The notes under the pieces were generated by a model. The model did not search any database, was not told where the DNA came from, and was given only the letters and a program-made list of their open reading frames with translations. Both the position numbers and the translations under genes were made by a program. A DNA stretch of 64,000 nucleotides from Bog-756 sp963812525 (GTDB lineage: Bacteria; Actinomycetota; Acidimicrobiia; Acidimicrobiales; RAAP-2), in assembly GCA_963812525.1 (NCBI GenBank), contig CAWEVL010000010.1:124001-188000 (forward strand), written 5' to 3'. Below, in pieces: positions 42,279-53,020 of the stretch. Position 1 is the stretch's first letter, and every line of letters starts with the position of its first letter.

Positions 42279-43320
42279 GTGCGCAGACAGACAACCCAGA
42301 CCAGCCGGGGCCACGCGCACCACTCGATGAACCAGCTCCGACTCGATCCCCTGACCGGCCGCTGGGTGGTGGTGAGCACCGACCGGGCCGTCCCGCCCCC
42401 TGGCCTTCGCCCCCCGGGCCGCCTCCATCCAGGCCGACACCTCCCGACCCTGCCCGTTCTGCCCCGGCAACGAGGAGCACGTGACCCCCACCCTGGAGAC
42501 CCGGGCGGAGGACGGGAGCTGGCTCGTCCGGGTGGTCCCCAACCTCTACCCGGCCTTCGAGGGGAACGCCCCCTTCGTGGTGACCAACCGGGGCCCGGTG
42601 TTCACCCAGGCCACGGCGGGCGGCACCCACGAGGTGATCGTGCTCTCCCCCGACCACCAGAACTCGTGGTCCATGCTGAGCGACGAGCAGACCACTGCGG
42701 TGATGACCGCCATCAGCGACCGGATCGACGAGCACTCGACCGTCCCCGGCCTCCGCTACAGCCAGGCCATCGTCAATGCCGGCCGGGAGGCCGGCGCCTC
42801 CATCGAGCACCCCCACGGCCAGCTGCTCGGGATGTCCTTCGTGCCCCGCGAGCTGGTCGAGGAGCAGGCCGGGTTCGCCCGGTTCGCCGGCCGGTGCCTG
42901 CTGTGCACCGCGGTGGACGCCGAGGAGAACGTCAACCACCGGGTGGTCTACGCCGACGAGCGGGTCCTGGTCATCTGCCCGTTCTGGAGCGGGGCGCCCT
43001 ACGAGATGCTGGTCATCCCGAGGGCCCACGGTCCCCACCTGCACCACAGCCCTCCCGCCGACCTGGTGGCGGTGGGCCGGGCCCTGAAGGTGGCGCTGGG
43101 CAGCCTGCGCGACGTGGTCGGGGACGTCGCCTACAACCTGGTGTTCCACTCCGCCCCCTACCGGGCCCCCGAGCCGTACCACTGGCATGTCCACGTGGTG
43201 CCCAAGATCACCACGGTGGCCGGGTTCGAGCTGGGCACCGGCGTGATGATCAACATCGTGAACCCCGAGCAGGCGGCCGAGGAGCTGCTGGTCAAGGTTC
43301 CGATGGCCCACGCCGGCTAG
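42279..43320 (+). CDS. galT: Galactose-1-phosphate uridylyltransferase, one-base frameshift near the N-terminus
   Basis: HIT-superfamily transferase that exchanges galactose-1-phosphate and UDP-glucose in the Leloir pathway. The start LRLDPLTGRWVVVSTDRA continues in the next frame as PLAFAPRAASIQAD, then the zinc site PCPFCPGNEEH, and the nucleophile region SIEHPHGQLLGMSFVP with His-x-His. One extra C within 42391-42400 explains the break; corrected length is about 346 residues, normal for GalT. GTG at 42279 is preceded by GAGGTGG, better than the ATG at 42327. Confidence 0.85.
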
Positions 43321-43369
43321 TTGCGGCCTCCGGCGCCCCCCGGTCGCCCGCCGGCACCCGCCCGGGGTG

Positions 43370-45088
43370 TCATGCCAGCTCGAAGCACTGTGAGCCGTAC
43401 GGGGCCAGGGTGACCCGGTAGGGCTCGGTCCCGATGAGGGGGAAGGCCACCCGGCCCAGCAGCTCGATGGGCTGGCGCCCCACCCACCGCTCCACGTGGA
43501 GCTCGGCCGGCTGGGCCAGCTTGGAGAGGTTGTGCACGCACAGCACCGGGTTCACCGGCCCCCGCTGGGCCTCGTCGGGGGCCGACCGCACGAAGGCCAG
43601 CACCGACGGATTGGCCGACGAGATCACCTCGAGCGCTCCCGTCCCGAGCACGGGGAACTCCCGCCGCACGGCCAGGATCCGCCGCATCCAGTGCAGGAAC
43701 GAGCTCGGGTTCCGCTGCTGGGCCTCGACGTTCACCGCCGAGAACCCGTAGACCGGGTCCATCAGCGGCGGCAGGTACAGCTGGGCGAAGTCGGCCCGGC
43801 TGAACCCCCCGTTCCGGTCCGGGGTCCACTGCATGGGCGTGCGGACCGAGTCCCGGTCGCCCAGATAGAGGTTGTCCCCCATCTGGATCTCGTCGCCGTA
43901 GTAGAGGACCGGGCTGCCCCGCAGGGTGAACAGCAGGTAGAAGAGCAGCTCGGAGAGGCGGCGGTCGCGGTCGAGCAGGGGGGCCAGCCGGCGCCCGATG
44001 CCCATGTGGCGCTTCATCCGCGGATCCTTGGCGTACTCGGAGAACAGGTAGTCGCGCTCCTCCTCGGTGACCATCTCGAGGGTCAGCTCGTCGTGGTTGC
44101 GCAGGAAGATGGCCCACTGGGAGGAGCCGGGGGCCTCGGGGGTCTGGGCCAGGATCTCGGTGACGGGATAGCTCTGCTCGCGCCGGACGGCCATGAACAG
44201 CCGGGGCATCAACGGGAAGTTGAAGCACAGGTGGCACTCGTCGCCGTCCCCGAAGTAGTCGGCCACGTCGGACGGCCACCCGTTGGCCTCGGCCAGCAGG
44301 ATGCGGCCCGGGTAGTGCTCCTCCAGCTCGGCCCGCATCCGGCGGATGAAGGCGTGGGTCTCGGGCAGGTTCTCGCCGTCGGTCCCGTCCTTCTGGTACA
44401 GGAAGGGGACGGCATCCAGCCGGAACCCGTCCAGCCCCAGGTCCAGCCAGTACCGGACCACGTTGAGCATGGCGTCGGCCACCTCGGGGTTGTCGTAGTT
44501 GAGGTCGGGCTGGTGGGAGTAGAAGCGGTGCCAGTAGTACTGGTCCCGCTGGGCGTCGTAGGCCCAGTTGGACCGCTCCGCGTCGATGAACACCACCCGG
44601 GCCTCCGGCCAGCGTTGGTCGTCGTCGTTCCACACGTACCAGTCGGCCTTGGGGTTGTCACGGCTCGAACGGGACTCGACGAACCAGGGGTTCTGGTCGC
44701 TGGTGTGGTTGATGACCAGGTCGGCGATGACCCGGATGCCCCGGGCGTGGGCCTCCTCGAGCAAGCGCTTCAGGTCGTCGACGGTACCGGACTCGGGATG
44801 GACCGAGTAGTAGTCGCTGATGTCGTAGCCGCCGTCGCGCAGCGGCGAGGGGTAGAAGGGCAACAGCCACAGGCAGTCCACGCCGAGCCACTGGAGGTAG
44901 TCCAGCTTGGCGATGAGCCCGGGGATGTCGCCGACCCCGTCGTTGTTGCCGTCGAAGAAGCCGCGGATGAGCACTTCGTAGAAGACGGCCCGTTGGAACC
45001 AGAGGGGATCCTCCTCGGGCGGGGGCAGCGGGGTGTGGTGGGAAACCGGGTGGGTCAGCCCGCCCAGCGGTGCGAACGGGACGGACAT
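43370..45088 (-). CDS. treS: Trehalose synthase (maltose alpha-D-glucosyltransferase)
   Basis: A GH13 enzyme of 572-580 residues interconverting maltose and trehalose. FYEVLIRGFFDGNNDGVGDI and the catalytic triad are intact: Asp in DGFRLDAVPFL, Glu in LLAEANGWPSDV, Asp in FLRNHDELTLE. RTPMQWTPDRNGGFS is typical for TreS. The C-terminal beta-domain is present and no maltokinase domain is fused. The ATG at 45088 was chosen; a TTG at 45112 would add eight residues. Converges on galT with a GC-rich hairpin between. Confidence 0.9.
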   Translation of the reverse strand: MSVPFAPLGGLTHPVSHHTPLPPPEEDPLWFQRAVFYEVLIRGFFDGNNDGVGDIPGLIAKLDYLQWLGVDCLWLLPFYPSPLRDGGYDISDYYSVHPESGTVDDLKRLLEEAHARGIRVIADLVINHTSDQNPWFVESRSSRDNPKADWYVWNDDDQRWPEARVVFIDAERSNWAYDAQRDQYYWHRFYSHQPDLNYDNPEVADAMLNVVRYWLDLGLDGFRLDAVPFLYQKDGTDGENLPETHAFIRRMRAELEEHYPGRILLAEANGWPSDVADYFGDGDECHLCFNFPLMPRLFMAVRREQSYPVTEILAQTPEAPGSSQWAIFLRNHDELTLEMVTEEERDYLFSEYAKDPRMKRHMGIGRRLAPLLDRDRRLSELLFYLLFTLRGSPVLYYGDEIQMGDNLYLGDRDSVRTPMQWTPDRNGGFSRADFAQLYLPPLMDPVYGFSAVNVEAQQRNPSSFLHWMRRILAVRREFPVLGTGALEVISSANPSVLAFVRSAPDEAQRGPVNPVLCVHNLSKLAQPAELHVERWVGRQPIELLGRVAFPLIGTEPYRVTLAPYGSQCFELA

Positions 45089-45158
45089 GCGCGGCGCCCG
45101 GGGATGATTCAACAGTCACGCTGGCACGCTACCTGAGCGGTCGTGCTCCGATAGGGAG

Positions 45159-46169
45159 CTACGGGCGTCGATCGGGCGATTCGGGTGACCCCGGACCCGA
45201 CGGCAACACCCGGTCCAGCACGCGGTCGGCGGCCACGTAGGGATCGACCTCGCCGTCCAGCACGGCCCGGCTGATGTCGTCCACCCCGCCCCCGGCCAGG
45301 ACCGCGTCGACCTGCTCGCTGAGCCGGGCCAGCAGGATCTGGCGGAACTCGCGCGCCATCCGCTGCCGTCGGTGGATGGCCAGGCTGCCGTGCGCGATCT
45401 GGTGGTCCCGGTGCAGTCGCACGGTGGCCCACAGCTCCTCCACCCCTTCCCCGGTGGAGGCCACCGTCTGGACGATGGGCGGGCGCCACGGGCCGAGCTC
45501 GGTCAGGTCGAGCATCAGCTCCAGGTCCCGGCGGGTCTCACGCGCCCCGGGGCGGTCTGCCTTGTTGATCACGAACAGGTCGGCGATCTCCAGCAGGCCG
45601 GCCTTGTTGGCCTGGATGGCGTCCCCCCACCCCGGGTTGACCACCACGACGGTGGTGTCGGTGGCCGCGGCCACCTCCACCTCCTGTTGGCCCACCCCGA
45701 CCGTCTCGACCAGCACCACCGGCATGCCCACCGACGAGAGGGCACGGACCGCGTCGGGCACGGCCACGGCCAGTCCCCCGAGATGGCCGCGGGTGGCCAT
45801 GGAGCGGATGAAGACCCCGTCGTCCAGGGCGTGGCTGGACATGCGGACCCGGTCCCCGAGGATGGCTCCCCCCGAGTACGGCGACGACGGGTCGACGGCC
45901 AGCACGGCCACCTGGTCGCCCCCGTCCAGGCCCACCTGGCGGGCCAGGGTGACCAGTCGGTCGGTCAGGGTCGACTTGCCGGCCCCCGGGGCGCCGGTGA
46001 TGCCCACGGTGTAGGCGTCGCCCGGGGTGGTGTAGGCCAGGCCGGCCACCGTCCGGGCCGGCGGCCCGCCCCGCTCGACCAACGACAGCAGGCGGGCCAG
46101 AGCCGCCTGGTCCCCGCGTCGGGCCGCCTCGAACAGCGCAGCGGGATCGGTGGGACGGGGCGCAGGCAT
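45159..46169 (-). CDS. meaB: MeaB/ArgK-type P-loop GTPase (methylmalonyl-CoA mutase chaperone)
   Basis: A 336-residue G protein. Walker A is GITGAPGAGKSTLTDRL, and Walker B/switch contains VLVETVGVGQQEVEVAA, the hallmark of MeaB. The base motif is INKAD in LFVINKADRPGA. It loads and protects the adenosylcobalamin of acyl-CoA mutases. The mutase genes are not adjacent here. The C-terminal dimerisation arm (ILLARLSEQVDAVLAGGG) is present. ATG at 46169 with TACGCT nine bases upstream. Confidence 0.9.
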   Translation of the reverse strand: MPAPRPTDPAALFEAARRGDQAALARLLSLVERGGPPARTVAGLAYTTPGDAYTVGITGAPGAGKSTLTDRLVTLARQVGLDGGDQVAVLAVDPSSPYSGGAILGDRVRMSSHALDDGVFIRSMATRGHLGGLAVAVPDAVRALSSVGMPVVLVETVGVGQQEVEVAAATDTTVVVVNPGWGDAIQANKAGLLEIADLFVINKADRPGARETRRDLELMLDLTELGPWRPPIVQTVASTGEGVEELWATVRLHRDHQIAHGSLAIHRRQRMAREFRQILLARLSEQVDAVLAGGGVDDISRAVLDGEVDPYVAADRVLDRVLPSGPGSPESPDRRP

Positions 46170-46203
46170 GGAGTGCCGAGCGTATCCGGCCCCGGACCGG
46201 GCG

Positions 46204-47491
46204 TCAGGCTCGTCGGACGTGCGCCCCGAGCGAGGCCAGCTTGCCGTCGAGGTCCTCGTAGCCGCGGTCGACGTGGTGGGCGTCGGTGATGACCGTCTCC
46301 CCGTCGGCCACCAGGCCGGCCAGGACCAGCGCGGCGCCGGCCCGCACGTCGAAGGCCCGGACCGGCGCACCCGAGAGGGTGTCCACCCCCCTGACCACGG
46401 CGTGGTGGCCCTCGGTGCGGATGTCGGCCCCCATGCGGCGCAGCTCCTCCACGTAGCGGAACCGGCCGAAGAACAGGTTCTCGGTGACGATGCCCACCCC
46501 GTCGGCCACGGTGAGCAGGGTGACCAACAGCGGCTTGTAGTCGGTGGCGAAACCGGGATAGGGCAGGGTGGCCACGTCCACCGACTCGAGGCGGTCGGTG
46601 CGGTCCCGCACGGCCCGCAGGCCGTCGGGCTCCTGGGTGATGCGGATGCCGGTGGCCGACAGCTTGCGGATGAGCATGTCCATGTGGTCGGGGCGGCCGT
46701 CCTCCACCACCACCTCGCCGCCGGACAGGCCGGCCGCCACCAGGAAGGTGGCCACCACCAGCCGGTCGGGGATGACGGCGTGCCGGGCCGGGTGGAGGGC
46801 GTCGACGCCCTCCACCTCGATGCGGGAGGTGCCGGCCCCGGTGATCTTGGCCCCCATGGCGTTGAGGAAGTCGGCCAGGTCGCTCACCTCGGGCTCGCGG
46901 GCGGCGTTCTCGATCACGGTGGTCCCCTTGGCCAGTGCCGCGGCCATCAGCACGTTGTCCGTCCCGGTGTGGCTGGGGTACTCCAGTACCACCCGGTTGC
47001 CCACCAGCCGGGGTGAACCGGCCACCGTCGGACTCCACCCGGCCCTCGACGTAGCCGTGGGACGAGGTGAAGGCCACGCCCATGGAGGTGAGGGCGTGGA
47101 GGTGCATGTCGATGGGCCGGGGGCCGAAGTCGTCACCCCCGGGGAGCGACACCTTGGCCCAGCCGTGCCTGGCCAGGAGTGGGCCCAGCACGACCACCGA
47201 GGCCCGCATCTTCTCCACCAGCTCGTAGGGGGCCTCGGGCACCACGTCGGCCGGCGTGGTCACCACCAGTTCGTCGGGCGTGCTGCCGCGGCGCACGTCG
47301 ACGCCCATGGCGGCGAGGAGCTCCCCCATGATGTCCACGTCGGTGATCTGCGGCACGTTGGTGAGCACGTGGCGTCCCTCGGCCAGCAGGCACGCCGCCA
47401 TCAACTTGAGCACCGAGTTCTTGGCCCCACCGGCCCGCACGGTCCCCGACAGGGGACCGTTGGGAGTGACGACGAACCGGTCCACGGGCAC
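46204..47491 (-). CDS. murA: UDP-N-acetylglucosamine 1-carboxyvinyltransferase, one-base frameshift
   Basis: First committed enzyme of peptidoglycan synthesis. The start VVTPNGPLSGTVRAGGAKNSVLKL and AKVSLPGGDDFGPRPIDMH (active-site loop) lie in one frame. The rest, from RLVGNRVVLEYPSHTGTDN to the end, lies in another, separated by one extra base in the G run at 47010-47013. Corrected length is 428 residues, normal for MurA. Since murA is essential, the break is almost certainly a sequence error. The catalytic Cys115 position holds Asp120, as in mycobacteria. GTG start. Confidence 0.9.
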
Positions 47492-47636
47492 CAGTATGGC
47501 CGCCGCCCGCGCCCCGATGGCTCATTTCGCCGCCCGGGAGGCGACCCCACGGCCTCGGAGCCGTTCGGGGCGTCCAACCGCTCGGCCGGGGCCCGGAGGG
47601 GATTGCCCCCGCCGCCAGCCACTATCGTCGAGTTCC

Positions 47637-48632
47637 GTGACAACGACACCCCAGGCACCTGATCGCAACTTGGCCATGGAGCTCGTCCGGGTCACCGAGG
47701 CCGCCGCCATGGCGGCGTCGCGGTGGATGGGGCGGGGCGACAAGGAGGGGGCGGACGGGGCCGCGGTCAACGCCATGCGGATCGTCCTGTCCAGCATCTC
47801 CATGGACGGGGTGGTGGTCATCGGCGAGGGCGAGAAGGACAACGCCCCCATGCTCTACAACGGGGAGCGCATCGGGGACGGCAACCCCCCCAAAGCCGAC
47901 ATCGCCGTCGACCCCATCGACGGCACCACCCCGACGGCGCTGGGCCGCGGCGGTGCCCTGGCCGTGATCGCGGTGTCCGAAGAGGGCACCATGTTCGACC
48001 CCGGACCGTGCGTATACATGGAGAAGCTGGCCGTCGGACCCCGGTCGGCCGGGAGCATCGACATCACCAGGTCCATCGAGGACAACCTGACCGCGGTGGC
48101 CAAGTCCAAGGGGACCTCGGTGCGGGACCTGGCCGTGGCCATCCTCGACCGGCCCCGCCACGCCGAACTGATCGCCTCGGTCCGGGCCACCGGGGCCCGG
48201 ATCCGGCTCATCACCGACGGGGACGTGGCCGGCGCCATCGCCACGTCGTGGCCGGACACCGGGGTGGACATGCTGGTGGGCATCGGTGGGACGCCCGAGG
48301 GGGTCATCGCCGCCGCCGCCCTCAAGTCCATGGGTGGGGAGATCCAGGGCCGGCTGTGGCCGCGGGACGAGGGTGAGCGGCAGGCCGCCGTGGACGCCGG
48401 CTACGACCTCGACGCCGTGCTCACCACCGACGACCTGGTGCGCGGGGACAACTGCTTCTTCGCCGCCACCGGCATCACCGACGGCGAGTTGCTGCACGGG
48501 GTGCGGTACGACGAGTTCGGGGCCACCAGCCAATCGCTGGTCATGCGGTCCAAGTCGGGCACCGTGCGGCTCATCGAGGCCCGCCACCCGCTGCACAAGC
48601 TGGCCGAATACAGCGCCATCGAGTTCGCCTGA
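47637..48632 (+). CDS. glpX: Class II fructose-1,6-bisphosphatase
   Basis: A 331-residue GlpX of the gluconeogenic pathway, the type actinomycetes use in place of class I enzymes. SMDGVVVIGEGEKDNAPMLYNGE and the metal site VDPIDGTTPTALGRGGALA are intact, as is GGTPEGVIAAAALKSMGGE in the sugar site. GTG at 47637 with TATCGT eight bases upstream fits a leaderless start. Confidence 0.92.
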   Translation: MTTTPQAPDRNLAMELVRVTEAAAMAASRWMGRGDKEGADGAAVNAMRIVLSSISMDGVVVIGEGEKDNAPMLYNGERIGDGNPPKADIAVDPIDGTTPTALGRGGALAVIAVSEEGTMFDPGPCVYMEKLAVGPRSAGSIDITRSIEDNLTAVAKSKGTSVRDLAVAILDRPRHAELIASVRATGARIRLITDGDVAGAIATSWPDTGVDMLVGIGGTPEGVIAAAALKSMGGEIQGRLWPRDEGERQAAVDAGYDLDAVLTTDDLVRGDNCFFAATGITDGELLHGVRYDEFGATSQSLVMRSKSGTVRLIEARHPLHKLAEYSAIEFA

Positions 48633-48633
48633 G

Positions 48634-48649
48634 GGGTCGGCTCCGACCC
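48634..48649. terminator. Inverted repeat after glpX
   Basis: GGGTCGG and CCGACCC with a two-base centre, just past the glpX stop and before the convergent DUF2510 gene. Candidate terminator, no T tract. Confidence 0.45.
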
Positions 48650-48759
48650 ACCCGCGACCCGGGTCGGCGCGTCAGGGGTGGATCTGCGAGACGGGGGCCG
48701 GTCGGTTCCCGCGCCGTCGAGTTTCGTCCCGGGCCGCGCCGACCGTCCGCCCGGGCCGG

Positions 48760-49398
48760 TCAGCCGGCGCCGTTGACCGGCCAACCCGACGGGTCGGCCG
48801 GTGCGGGGCGGTAGGCGGGGGCTTCGTCCAGCACGTGTTCGGTCCACCCGGCGCCGTCCCAGAACCGGAGCCGGGTCCGGTTGGAGGGGTCGGGATACCA
48901 GTCAGCGGGGACGGCGGAAGGGGATGTCCTCTCTGACGCCCCGGCCGGGTCGGTGTCCGGGGACTGGACCGGGGGCCGATCGGCGGATCCGGTCGGGGAC
49001 GCACTCGGGGCCGCCTGGTCCGCCGCCTGGTCCGCCGCCTGGTCCGCCGCCTGGGCCGTCGCCTGGTCCGTCGCCTGGTCCGCCGCCTGGTCCGTCACCC
49101 ACTGCGATCCGTCCCAGTAGCGGACCTCGTCCGGGTCGGCGGCGTTGCGGTACCAGCCGGCCGGCCGGTCCGGCGACGCCGGCACCGCGGTCTCGCCCGT
49201 CGCCGGGGAGGCCACGGGCTGGTACGAGTTGGAGGCTGTTCCGCCGGTCGAGTGGCCCCCGGGTACGGGGGTCAACGGATCCTCGGCGATGGCCCGACCG
49301 TCGCTCACCCACTCGGTGGGACGGCCGTCCGAGTACAACCGGAACCGATGCCTCCCGGCGGGGTCCGACAGCCACTCCTGCGCTTGGTCGACTGCCAT
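48760..49398 (-). CDS. DUF2510-repeat protein
   Basis: A 212-residue protein with two clear DUF2510 modules, PAGWYRNAADPDEVRYWDG-like at about residue 80-98 and ADWYPDPSNRTRLRFWDG near 168, and a diverged one at the N-terminus (DPAGRHRFRLYSDGRPTEW). These short tryptophan motifs occur in many actinobacterial membrane or envelope proteins and their role is unknown. The middle is an Asp/Gln/Ala tetrapeptide repeat. No membrane segment is seen, unlike many family members. Confidence 0.75.
   Translation of the reverse strand: MAVDQAQEWLSDPAGRHRFRLYSDGRPTEWVSDGRAIAEDPLTPVPGGHSTGGTASNSYQPVASPATGETAVPASPDRPAGWYRNAADPDEVRYWDGSQWVTDQAADQATDQATAQAADQAADQAADQAAPSASPTGSADRPPVQSPDTDPAGASERTSPSAVPADWYPDPSNRTRLRFWDGAGWTEHVLDEAPAYRPAPADPSGWPVNGAG
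49011..49094 (-). repeat. 12-bp tandem repeat array encoding (A/T)DQA units
   Basis: About seven near-identical 12-base units (ccgcctggtccg on the plus strand) inside the DUF2510 gene. Each unit adds four residues. In-frame slippage could vary length among strains. Confidence 0.85.
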
Positions 49399-49451
49399 CT
49401 CCGCTCCTCACCCGCCGCCCTAGGGCGAAAAGGCTAGTGGGCGATGGGCGT

Positions 49452-49904
49452 CTAGGGAAATGGGCCGGGGCCCGACTGCTCGACCACCACAACCCCGTTC
49501 CACTGCGGCACGGACCCGTCGGTGCGGATCCTCACCGTCGACGACACCGTCGCCGCCCCGGTGCGTCCGGCCGTGTAGTAGACGCGGCGGGTCCCGTTCG
49601 GGAGGACCGAGTCCGACACCAGGAGGAGTCGGCTCGGGGGGTTGACCGTCGGGGCCTCGGTGACGGCCCGCCGGAACGGGGAGCGGGGCACGCTCACCCC
49701 GATGCACCCCCCGGCCAGGACCCGGACCACGGGGATCGGCTGTCCATCGGTGAGGACCAGATGGACGGTCGCCGCGCCGGTGTGGCATCCGGGCGGGGCC
49801 GCCGTCGACGAGGCGCTCGAGGTCGACGACGAGGAACAGGCGGTCAGACCCGGGGCCAGGGCCAGGGCGGCACAGACCACCGGCGCCCAGCGCCGGCCGG
49901 TCAC
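49452..49904 (-). CDS. Putative lipoprotein
   Basis: A 150-residue exported protein with a lipoprotein signal: basic start (TGRRW), hydrophobic stretch, and lipobox LTAC at residues 20-23, followed by a Ser/Thr-rich linker. The mature part has two cysteines (CHTG...GCIG) that could pair, and beta-strand-like segments. No family recognised. GTG start, 36 bases downstream of atpC; it may be co-transcribed with the atp operon. Confidence 0.65.
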   Translation of the reverse strand: MTGRRWAPVVCAALALAPGLTACSSSSTSSASSTAAPPGCHTGAATVHLVLTDGQPIPVVRVLAGGCIGVSVPRSPFRRAVTEAPTVNPPSRLLLVSDSVLPNGTRRVYYTAGRTGAATVSSTVRIRTDGSVPQWNGVVVVEQSGPGPFP

Positions 49905-49940
49905 GGGAGGAGCACCGGCCGGCCCGAGCGGACGGCGGGC

Positions 49941-50471
49941 TCAGGCGCTGGCGGACGAGCTGGCGTCGACCGCCTCCAGACGGACCTGGGCTCGCCGCAA
50001 CTCGGCCTCCGCCTCCGCCACCTCGGGGTCGGGCTCGTCGCCCTCCCCGGAGGCCGAACCGCCGGCTGCCCCGGCTCCGGCGGTGCGTCCGCCCCCGCCC
50101 AGGTCGGCCAGGCGGGCTTCGGCCGCCTCCAGCGCGGCCCGGGCCCGGTCCACGTCGATCTCCTCGGCCAGCTCGGCCACGCCGATGAGCATGCTGACCC
50201 GGGAGGTGGAGGCGGCCGACTCGCCGTCCCCGTCGACCACGCCCAGTTCGACCTGGACGAAGCCGCCGTGCACGGCCACCCGCTCCTCGTCCCCCTCGCT
50301 GCGGACCACCCGGACCACCCCGGGCTCCACCGTGCCGACCAGCGGGGTGTGCCCGGCCAGGAAGGTGGCGTCGCCCTCGCCGGTGCGGAGGAGGACCTCG
50401 GCGGCCAGCCCCGAGACCAGCACGCGCTCCGGGGTGACCAGGTTGACGGTGAACAGGTTGCTGTCGGCCAC
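49941..50471 (-). CDS. atpC: ATP synthase epsilon subunit
   Basis: A 176-residue F1 epsilon. The beta-sandwich (TVNLVTPERVLVSGLAAEVLL, HTPLVGTVEPGVVRV) is normal. The C-terminal pair of helices is separated by a Gly/Ala/Ser-rich insertion of about 25 residues, making the protein longer than the usual 130-140. That region normally controls ATP hydrolysis. Last subunit gene of the operon; GTG start 15 bases after atpD. Confidence 0.9.
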   Translation of the reverse strand: MADSNLFTVNLVTPERVLVSGLAAEVLLRTGEGDATFLAGHTPLVGTVEPGVVRVVRSEGDEERVAVHGGFVQVELGVVDGDGESAASTSRVSMLIGVAELAEEIDVDRARAALEAAEARLADLGGGGRTAGAGAAGGSASGEGDEPDPEVAEAEAELRRAQVRLEAVDASSSASA

Positions 50472-50486
50472 GGCGTCAGGTCCCGA

Positions 50487-51938
<1,452 letters not shown>

Positions 51939-52057
51939 GATGGTGTGCTTTCCTTCGGTCGGTCGTCTGCACGGCGCGGTTCGCCGCGTGCGCAGAGGAC
52001 GTCGGTGGTCGGGAGATCGGTGCGGTCGGTGGGGCGGGACGGGTCGGTGGCCATGGC

Positions 52058-53017
52058 TCAGAGGTTGGCCTCGATGACCAGGCCACCCTCGTCGTCGTCG
52101 ACCCCGGCCCGGAGGGCCTCGGCCCCGCCGACGATCTCCATGATCTCGGTGGTGATGGTGTCCTGACGGGCCCGGTTCATGATCCGCGAGTACTTCTTGA
52201 TGAGCTCGCCGGCGTTGTCGGTGGCCGCGGCCATGGCCCGCTGGCGGGACGTGACCTCGGAGGCCGAGGCCTCGAGCAGGGCGCCGAAGATCTCCGTCTC
52301 GGCCGCCCGCGGGGCCAGGGTCTCCAGCAGGATGGCGGCGTCGGGCTCGAACACGGTGTAGCCCTTGGGACCCTCGGGCTCGGCCGGGGTGACCGGCGCC
52401 TTGGCGTCCCCCTCGGCCGACGCACGGGGATCGATCAGCGGGAGGAGCTGGCGCACCTCGACCTTCTGGGAGCCGGCCGACAGGAAGCGGGTGGTGACGA
52501 TCATCACCTGGTCCACCTCGCCGTTGACGAACGGGGTGAGCACGGCGGCGGCCACGGCCCGGGCGTCGGTGAAGGAGGGGCGCTCGCTCATGCCCACGAA
52601 CGACTGCTCCACCTCCTGGCCCCGGTAGCGGAAGTAGCTCTGGGCCTTCTTGCCCACCGTGAACAGCCGCCACTCGGTGCCCTCGGCATCGAACCCCTGC
52701 AGCAGCCGCTCGGTGGCCCGGAACACGAATGTGTTGTACCCGCCGCACAGGCCGCGGTCGGCCACCACGGCGAGGACGGCGACCCGCTCGACCCGCTCGG
52801 GCGTGCCGAGGAGCCGGCCGGCGGCCAGCGGATCGCCCTGCGCCGTCTCCAGGACGATGCGGGCCATGCCCTGCTGGTAGGGCCGGGCGGCGGCGATCCG
52901 GCCCTGGGCGCGCACGATCTGGGACGCGGCGATGAGCTCCATCGCCTTGGTGATCTTCTTGGTCGACTGGATGCTCTTGATCCGTCGACGAAGGATGCGC
53001 TCCTGACCTCCGGCCAC
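52058..53017 (-). CDS. atpG: ATP synthase gamma subunit
   Basis: The 319-residue rotor shaft of F1. The N-terminal coiled-coil start RRIKSIQSTKKITKAMELIAA and C-terminal AMAAATDNAGELIKKYSRIMN are conserved. The middle domain carries an actinobacterial loop (DPRASAEGDAKAPVTPAEPEG). GTG start three bases after atpA. Confidence 0.95.
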   Translation of the reverse strand: MAGGQERILRRRIKSIQSTKKITKAMELIAASQIVRAQGRIAAARPYQQGMARIVLETAQGDPLAAGRLLGTPERVERVAVLAVVADRGLCGGYNTFVFRATERLLQGFDAEGTEWRLFTVGKKAQSYFRYRGQEVEQSFVGMSERPSFTDARAVAAAVLTPFVNGEVDQVMIVTTRFLSAGSQKVEVRQLLPLIDPRASAEGDAKAPVTPAEPEGPKGYTVFEPDAAILLETLAPRAAETEIFGALLEASASEVTSRQRAMAAATDNAGELIKKYSRIMNRARQDTITTEIMEIVGGAEALRAGVDDDEGGLVIEANL

Positions 53018-53020
53018 GAG

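Noticed and set aside
43332..43357. Terminator between galT and treS
   Set aside because: CCGGCG/CGCCGG arms can pair, but with a long loop and no T run; not strong enough to list as a feature.
44658..45119. GTG with a well-placed -10 (TAGCGT) upstream of treS
   Set aside because: It is out of frame with TreS and its translation is not protein-like. I could not tell whether a further indel hides an alternative treS start, so the ATG at 45088 was kept.
49011..49094. Possible CRISPR array
   Set aside because: Units are 12 bases, contiguous with no spacers, and lie in frame within a DUF2510 gene.
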